From: Candidatus Woesearchaeota archaeon
GTDB taxonomy: Archaea; Nanobdellota; Nanobdellia; Woesearchaeales; GW2011-AR4
DNA: 10,589 nt
NCBI GenBank assembly: GCA_016181325.1
Contig: JACOZO010000068.1
Location: forward strand, 1-10,589
Reading direction: 5' to 3'
Shown: one piece after another, positions 6,600-10,589 of the stretch
How the letters are laid out: each line of letters begins with the position of its first letter
Numbering within the stretch: position 1 is the stretch's first letter
Notes under the pieces: model-generated
What the model was told of the DNA's origin: nothing
Databases searched by the model: none
What the model saw: only the letters and a program-made list of their open reading frames with translations
Position numbers and translations under genes: made by a program

Positions 6600-7074
6600 G
6601 AAGGCTGAAGGCCAGGAATCGCAGCTTTGGGCAGTGGACACAATGCCTTTCTGGATAATTTTCGCGATACTTCTGGCTTTCACGGCGACATTCAATGTCA
6701 TCTATCTTTCGTCTATGGGGTACTACAAGCTTAATACAGGCACTATTGGGGAGTATGTGCTCATCAAAAGGTTCCTTTATTCGCCGAATTGCTTCATTTT
6801 AAGCGACGGAAGGAATGCAGAGCCAAATGTCATCGACTACCAGAAATTCACGCAGGACAGCCTAAATGCCTGCTTCAAGCCTTCCGGAACTGATTCCGCT
6901 TTCAGCATTACATTGAATCCCAAGGAGGACATATTCACTCCTGAAACAATAAAAACTGCCAATTGGGAGACTGGAAGCAAGATCAGCAAAAGGCAGGTTT
7001 ACAATAATTTCCTTGTATATTATGCCGGTGCAAGGCACGAAACTGAGTTAAAGATTGAGGTCCAGAATGCCTAA
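6580..7074 (+). CDS. Membrane-anchored protein of conserved DPANN type, 164 aa
   Basis: The ATG at 6580 lies inside the end of the previous gene, with a run of G at 6572-6576 as a possible ribosome site. A 20-residue polar start (KKAEGQESQLWAVDT) precedes the helix at residues 23-44. The outer part carries YSPNCFILSDGR and, about 30 residues later, a second cysteine (NACF), as well as VIDYQKFT between them. That cysteine pair around a DGR and a VID is a pattern I recall from DPANN relatives in the same gene order. The likely disulfide and small beta domain fit an extracellular subunit. The stop overlaps the next gene by 8 bases. Confidence 0.85.
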   Translation: MKLLQGKKAEGQESQLWAVDTMPFWIIFAILLAFTATFNVIYLSSMGYYKLNTGTIGEYVLIKRFLYSPNCFILSDGRNAEPNVIDYQKFTQDSLNACFKPSGTDSAFSITLNPKEDIFTPETIKTANWETGSKISKRQVYNNFLVYYAGARHETELKIEVQNA

Positions 7075-7537
7075 CATCAAGATGCCCAATGGGAGGAGGG
7101 GGCTGATAACGGACGAACTTGTCCCTTTGCTCATCTATATAGGAGTGGCTGCTTTTGTTTTTGTTTATATAGATTTTTCAGAGGGCATAAAGGCCAAGCA
7201 GCTGGATTTTCTGGTAGCGGAAAAAGCGGAGAATGTCTGGTATTACGAGATCCTCCAGGATTTCGTGCATAAATACGGCAGAGAAGTTGCATCGTCACAT
7301 GATGCGAATGACTATTCAAAAGCCCGTGAGCTTGCCGACGACCACTTTACCAGGTATCTTAAGCCTAAGGGATACGAGTGGAGACTGGAACTGGTTGATT
7401 CGGCCGGAAATAAAATCCAGGATTTTAGAACTGATTATTTTGCGTTGTCAAGGAGCAGGAATGCAGTTGCAGTGGCGGCCATTCCGCTTATGGGCAAAGA
7501 CGCTATGCTGCTGAGGCTCAGCGTCGGCAAACCGTAA
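7067..7537 (+). CDS. Pilin-like membrane protein with canonical E+5, 156 aa
   Basis: The ATG at 7067 has GAGGT at 7057-7061 five bases upstream and is chosen over a TTG at 7055. The N-terminus MPNIKMPNGRRGLITDELVP is the clearest class III-type signal in the window: RRG at 10-12 followed by Leu13, with Glu17 at the +5 position if cut after Gly12. The helix runs to about residue 36. Downstream is a helical stretch (ARELADDHFTRYLKP) and then beta strands (YEWRLELVD, AVAVAAIPL, LLRLSV), which is the helix-plus-sheet order of pilin folds. There are no cysteines in the outer part. A minor pilin or pseudopilin is a reasonable guess; sequence alone does not prove it. Confidence 0.85.
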   Translation: MPNIKMPNGRRGLITDELVPLLIYIGVAAFVFVYIDFSEGIKAKQLDFLVAEKAENVWYYEILQDFVHKYGREVASSHDANDYSKARELADDHFTRYLKPKGYEWRLELVDSAGNKIQDFRTDYFALSRSRNAVAVAAIPLMGKDAMLLRLSVGKP

Positions 7538-7598
7538 CCATGAAAATGTTTTAAGGCATTTTGCGCATAATGTATCGTGCCAAGAAGGTGCTAATGTT

Positions 7599-8645
7599 AT
7601 GAAAATAAAAAGGGGTGTGCTCGGATTTCAATTCTATTTCCTGCTCATAGCCTTCGGAATGAGCCTGCTGGCATTTTACATCTACAGGATTTCCGCTCCT
7701 CAATATAATCTCGATTTTATCGGTGAGGTCCAGCTCGAAATGTTCAAATCCTACCAAAAAGGTCTGAATGCGCTGGATTATATCAAGATGTCGGCAGGAT
7801 ATTCCATGCAGCAGGCAATTTATGAGCTGGGAAGGATGGGCGGCCTCAAAGAGCCTAAAGACTGCGGCACTTACTCGGGATTCAATGTGTGGGCTGACAT
7901 AAGCAAAAGGGGAAGGGAAACCTTGCTGGAGGAATGCTATCCCGGCAGCAATGACGTGTCAGACGGATTTGTTTTCTATTTTGATGATGACATAAGGGAA
8001 TATCTAGAGGTATATCCCCTGGCTGACATAATGGGAGATTTCCAGTACAGCCTGAGCGGAAACCTGATTCTCACGGCAATAGCAGAGGAGGGCAACAGGG
8101 TATCCATACCGATTGGCGGAGAAAAATTCACGATTAGTTATAGGGGGCCGGCAGCGCCTGAAAGATTCGGGCCAGCCCCTCCTGACGCCACAAGAGTTTC
8201 CTATCCAAGAGATGTTTCATTCCGGGAGGATATTGCAGAAGTTGCAAGGCTGCATCCTGAAGTCCTGCTCAAGTACGAGCAGCTCTGCAGCAGGATGGGC
8301 GCTGAGCCGTACCCTGACAGAAGAGGCCCCTGCTTCATAACAAGCTCCTACAGGGATGGGCGCACGAACAGGGAGATAGGCGGGGCAAAGAACAGCTATC
8401 ATGTAAAAGGATTGGCGCTTGACATCCATGTCGGCAGGGGCATGGACGAACAGCTAAGATGGGCAAGGGCTGCATCAGAAGCGGGCTTTACAGGGATAGG
8501 GGTGTATCCAGGCGATTCGCACATCCACATAGACCTGAGGCCAGGAGAAAAAGTGTTTTTCATAGCAAGAAGGGGCAGGACGCTGGCAAGCTATTCCGAT
8601 CTGGATCAGCTGTCAAGCGGCAGCCAGAGGTACGCATTAGGATGA
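7599..8645 (+). CDS. Membrane-anchored M15-family zinc peptidase, 348 aa
   Basis: The ATG at 7599 has AAGGTG at 7585-7590. Residues 10-29 form a membrane helix. Residues 40-190 are a conserved DPANN domain of unknown function (KGLNALDYIK, a DCGTYSGF segment, EECYPG). A Pro-rich linker at about 182-202 leads to a C-terminal domain with all the landmarks of Peptidase_M15_3: SYR at 250-252, NREIGGAKNSYH ending in His268, GLALD with Asp275, and HIHIDLR with His310 and Asp312. His268, Asp275 and His310 are the expected zinc ligands. M15 enzymes cut peptides containing D-amino acids, such as D-Ala-D-Ala or wall cross-links. Here the domain would sit outside the cell. Archaea lack bacterial peptidoglycan, so the substrate is unknown; a neighbour's wall or a host or prey cell are options. 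Confidence 0.85.
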   Translation: MKIKRGVLGFQFYFLLIAFGMSLLAFYIYRISAPQYNLDFIGEVQLEMFKSYQKGLNALDYIKMSAGYSMQQAIYELGRMGGLKEPKDCGTYSGFNVWADISKRGRETLLEECYPGSNDVSDGFVFYFDDDIREYLEVYPLADIMGDFQYSLSGNLILTAIAEEGNRVSIPIGGEKFTISYRGPAAPERFGPAPPDATRVSYPRDVSFREDIAEVARLHPEVLLKYEQLCSRMGAEPYPDRRGPCFITSSYRDGRTNREIGGAKNSYHVKGLALDIHVGRGMDEQLRWARAASEAGFTGIGVYPGDSHIHIDLRPGEKVFFIARRGRTLASYSDLDQLSSGSQRYALG

Positions 8646-10348
8646 ACAAAGACATACTCATGGCAATAATGGTCCCGGTGATTGTAATTGCAGGGCTGTT
8701 TTTTTCCGATGATTCGGTGACAGGATTTGCAGCCAGTGTAAAGCCGGAGCAGAAAAATGCATTTGGTGAATACTTGCTCGACCCTTCATTCAATGCGGGA
8801 TTTGACTATGCCATGCAGGAAGGATATGCAGATGCCGTGGAGATTGCAAGAGGCATTGTGAGCAAATGCAAAGACAGGAGGAAGCCCGGAGACTGCCTGA
8901 GAATTGAGGCTGTGTCCAACGGCTATGTGTGCGGGAAAAATGACCCCGAAGATATCTTCTATGATTTTATCGAAAGGTACACGGAGTGCATGGAATTGGA
9001 GCAGGAGGATGCTGTATGCAGGTTCTCTCCAAAGAAACTTGCGGTTGATGCCGGATTCAGGAAGGCTTTCCAAATAACCGCAAGGAATGAGGCAGAAGGG
9101 GTATCTTTTGAATTGAGGGAAGGCGATGATGTGCTGGTTGAGGATTTTATAGGTTCCGGGGAAATGTCTTATGTAGATTTTGACGGCAGAAACTCCCCAA
9201 ACAAGGTGGATTATGTCAATGTGGATGTTGACTATACCAATGAGATTCCGGTAATAAGCGGGATAAAAGACAATGCCGGGAAGGAATTCAGCACGCACTC
9301 CCTCTATAAAAACGGGGGCAAAGTGATGTTCATAGAGAAGAGCGTGGAGAATAACTTCATAGTCCTGAACAGCGCCTATCTGCCGAAGAAAAGGGGCACG
9401 AGATTCTGCATAAAAAGCGGCAAGACTGTGGATGCGTCTGATCCTGCCGATGACGAGGTAAAGCCCAGGGAAGTCACATATAGGTTTGTAGTAACCCATC
9501 CGGAATCCGGATCCGTTCCGCCTGTAACATCTTTTGATGCCGAAGACAAGCTAAAAGCCGAGAATTCCGCCATGATATTGTGGGATAAGGTATTGTCTGG
9601 CGACGGAACGGAATTGGAGGATTTTGACCATTACAACGTCTATTGCTCCGAAGCCGAATTTGAAAGGGATGAAGGCGGCATAAGGCTGGAAGGGCTTGAG
9701 CCTGTCAGGATATCATCCGGCAGCAACCCTCAAAAGTGGAAGGTCAGCATTGACATCTGCAATGGCAGGAAGATGAGCGACGGCTCGGAATATTTTTTTA
9801 CCATAACGGCAGTTGCCGGGGATTCCGAGAGCGATGCAGTGGCATCAAGACGGGTGGTGCCGTCAGATGACTTGTCGCCGGGAATTACGAGATTCAATAT
9901 TGCCAATGGCGAAGGGTTGAGCTCAAATTCCGCGGACGGCTCTGCATGCATCAAGCTTAAATCGTACATAAGTCTGGCCCCGCCTGTAGGCTCAACTTAT
10001 GCCCCAATACACAATGAGGATAATGACCTTAGCAATGCCGGCACTTTATTGCGCACCGGTGAACCGACATTCCAGCTGCATTTCTCCAGAGGAGAAGGAA
10101 GCAATATACTGGATAATCTCGATGCCTGCAATAAGGAAGACTGCATTTCCGTCACCGGCTCCCAGAGAGTCTCCTTTAATGACGGCTCAAAGGCAGGAGA
10201 AGTTGATTTTGCTGATGGCGACACTTATTGCTTCACGCTGACCGCGAAAGACGGCAATGGCAATGTGATCAAGAAGCTTGGGTCTCCTTACAGGTTTGAT
10301 AAGCCCGAGCAGTGGCAGGGACTGGAATATTTTCAAAAAACCCCTTGA
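8642..10348 (+). CDS. Large surface protein with fibronectin III-like domains, 568 aa
   Basis: The ATG at 8642 overlaps the peptidase stop (ATGA) and has GAGGT at 8627-8631; the frame is open back to 8459 but that would lie inside the peptidase. MNKDILMAIMVPVIVIAG is a signal peptide or membrane anchor, followed by VTGFA, a motif common in DPANN surface proteins. Residues about 45-80 are helical. Residues about 293-405 fit a fibronectin type III-like beta sandwich (SAMILWDKV, DHYNVYCS, YFFTITAVA). A second related beta domain covers about 440-560 (TFQLHFSR, YCFTLTAKDG). Cysteine pairs occur throughout. It may bind other cells or organise the complex. Translational coupling to the peptidase suggests they work together. 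It ends with the last stop of the operon. Confidence 0.85.
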   Translation: MNKDILMAIMVPVIVIAGLFFSDDSVTGFAASVKPEQKNAFGEYLLDPSFNAGFDYAMQEGYADAVEIARGIVSKCKDRRKPGDCLRIEAVSNGYVCGKNDPEDIFYDFIERYTECMELEQEDAVCRFSPKKLAVDAGFRKAFQITARNEAEGVSFELREGDDVLVEDFIGSGEMSYVDFDGRNSPNKVDYVNVDVDYTNEIPVISGIKDNAGKEFSTHSLYKNGGKVMFIEKSVENNFIVLNSAYLPKKRGTRFCIKSGKTVDASDPADDEVKPREVTYRFVVTHPESGSVPPVTSFDAEDKLKAENSAMILWDKVLSGDGTELEDFDHYNVYCSEAEFERDEGGIRLEGLEPVRISSGSNPQKWKVSIDICNGRKMSDGSEYFFTITAVAGDSESDAVASRRVVPSDDLSPGITRFNIANGEGLSSNSADGSACIKLKSYISLAPPVGSTYAPIHNEDNDLSNAGTLLRTGEPTFQLHFSRGEGSNILDNLDACNKEDCISVTGSQRVSFNDGSKAGEVDFADGDTYCFTLTAKDGNGNVIKKLGSPYRFDKPEQWQGLEYFQKTP

Positions 10349-10355
10349 CGGCAGA

Positions 10356-10368
10356 AAAGTAATACTTT
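10356..10368 (+). terminator. Short hairpin after the last gene, possible terminator
   Basis: AAAGT, loop AAT, ACTTT form a perfect 5-bp stem eight bases after the operon's last stop. It is followed by AGCTTTCT rather than a long T run, so it is only a weak terminator candidate. Confidence 0.25.
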
Positions 10369-10381
10369 AGCTTTCTGAAGC

Positions 10382-10393
10382 AATTTTAAATAT
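10382..10393 (+). promoter_or_regulatory. TATA box upstream of a structured non-coding stretch
   Basis: AATTTTAAATAT is identical over 12 bases to the TATA box at 2188-2199. From its centre, start of transcription is expected near 10412-10416, exactly where the GC-rich hairpin series begins. No ATG follows at a sensible distance on the + strand, which suggests an RNA gene or a long leader for a gene beyond the window. Confidence 0.55.
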
Positions 10394-10411
10394 TCAATCC
10401 GCCTTCGGCAA

Positions 10412-10490
10412 TACTCGAACCAAGTTCGGTACCCACTCTGGTGGGTTCTAGTGCGAGGCGTCGCTGTCTGCCACACGCTCCGCCTCGCCA
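10412..10490 (+). ncRNA. Candidate structured non-coding RNA with three hairpins
   Basis: Three perfect stems follow in order: 10416-10420 with 10424-10428 (5 bp, 3-base loop), 10431-10436 with 10441-10446 (6 bp, 4-base loop), and 10453-10460 with 10481-10488 (8 bp, very GC-rich). The stretch is richer in G+C than its flanks and has a TATA box at the right distance. It does not fold as a tRNA: there is no acceptor stem or T-arm. I do not recognise the family. It could also be one copy of a dispersed repeat, or the 5' part of the leader of a gene beyond 10589. Confidence 0.4.
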
Positions 10491-10504
10491 TTTATTGATA
10501 TAGA

Positions 10505-10568
10505 TTCGAGGCAAAATTTCCCTCGAAAATGTTTATCATTTTCGGGGCGCCGAAAATCTTTGATTTTC
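10505..10568 (+). promoter_or_regulatory. Overlapping hairpins that give two exclusive RNA folds
   Basis: Fold A pairs 10505-10511 with 10521-10527 (7 bp) and 10538-10545 with 10550-10557 (8 bp). Fold B pairs 10521-10530 with 10538-10547 (10 bp, one G-U) and 10552-10558 with 10562-10568 (7 bp). Each fold uses strands needed by the other, as in switch RNAs. The downstream gene, if any, is outside the window. A palindromic repeat with no switching role is the alternative. Confidence 0.35.
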
Positions 10569-10589
10569 TTGCGTATTGGCAGTAAAAAT

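Noticed and set aside
8459..8641. 61-residue N-terminal extension of the FN3-like protein
   Set aside because: It would lie within the catalytic domain of the peptidase; the ATG at 8642 has an ATGA overlap, a GAGGT site and a signal peptide right after it.
8786..9499. 237-codon reverse open frame
   Set aside because: It lies fully inside the FN3-like gene, has no ribosome site or neighbours on that strand, and its composition is that of an antisense shadow.
10400..10490. A tRNA gene, suggested by GGTTCGAGT on the minus strand and a CCA after CGCCTCGC on the plus strand
   Set aside because: The bases around GGTTCGAGT do not form a five-pair T stem, no seven-pair acceptor stem is present, and the plus-strand helix ending at 10488 encloses only 20 bases.
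1..10589. CRISPR array, insertion sequence or transposase
   Set aside because: No regularly spaced direct repeats and no transposase-like frame were seen; the only repeat-like structure is the hairpin set at the right end.

Overview
The window looks archaeal, most like a DPANN lineage of the Woesearchaeota/Pacearchaeota type. The evidence is AT-rich TATA boxes close to start codons, one apparently leaderless gene, GGAGG/GAGGT ribosome sites, frequent ATA/AGG codons, and a run of small single-pass membrane proteins of kinds I recognise from those genomes (recalled from memory, not searched). GC content is moderate.

Layout: all fifteen complete genes and one 3' gene fragment lie on the + strand with almost no spacing. 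(1) Positions 1-2136 hold the tail of an upstream gene and three membrane-anchored proteins of 345, 180 and 163 aa. (2) Positions 2137-2832 hold two short KAQG-type pilin-like genes, each with its own TATA box. (3) Positions 2829-6089 hold a tightly packed series: a 43-aa mini-protein, a 410-aa cysteine-rich protein, a 53-aa mini-protein, a 257-aa protein with an Asp-rich tail, a 97-aa protein with a thrombospondin type 3-like motif, and a 219-aa protein with a CxCxC cluster. (4) Positions 6099-7537 hold three overlapping or abutting genes of 166, 164 and 156 aa. (5) Positions 7599-10348 hold a membrane-anchored M15-family zinc peptidase coupled to a 568-aa surface protein with fibronectin III-like folds. 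(6) Positions 10349-10589 have no convincing protein gene but carry a TATA box, a GC-rich run of hairpins, and a set of mutually exclusive hairpins.

Shared logic: nearly every protein has a short basic N-terminus, one hydrophobic helix and a polar C-terminal domain, so the domains should face outward. Many have K/R followed by G, A or S just before the helix, as in type IV pilin (class III) signal peptides. Several outer domains are rich in paired cysteines. The simplest reading is a locus for a cell-surface filament, secretion device or envelope complex built from many minor-pilin-like subunits, with an envelope peptidase and a large adhesive protein at its end. No ATPase, platform protein or prepilin peptidase lies in the window, so the filament idea is inference.
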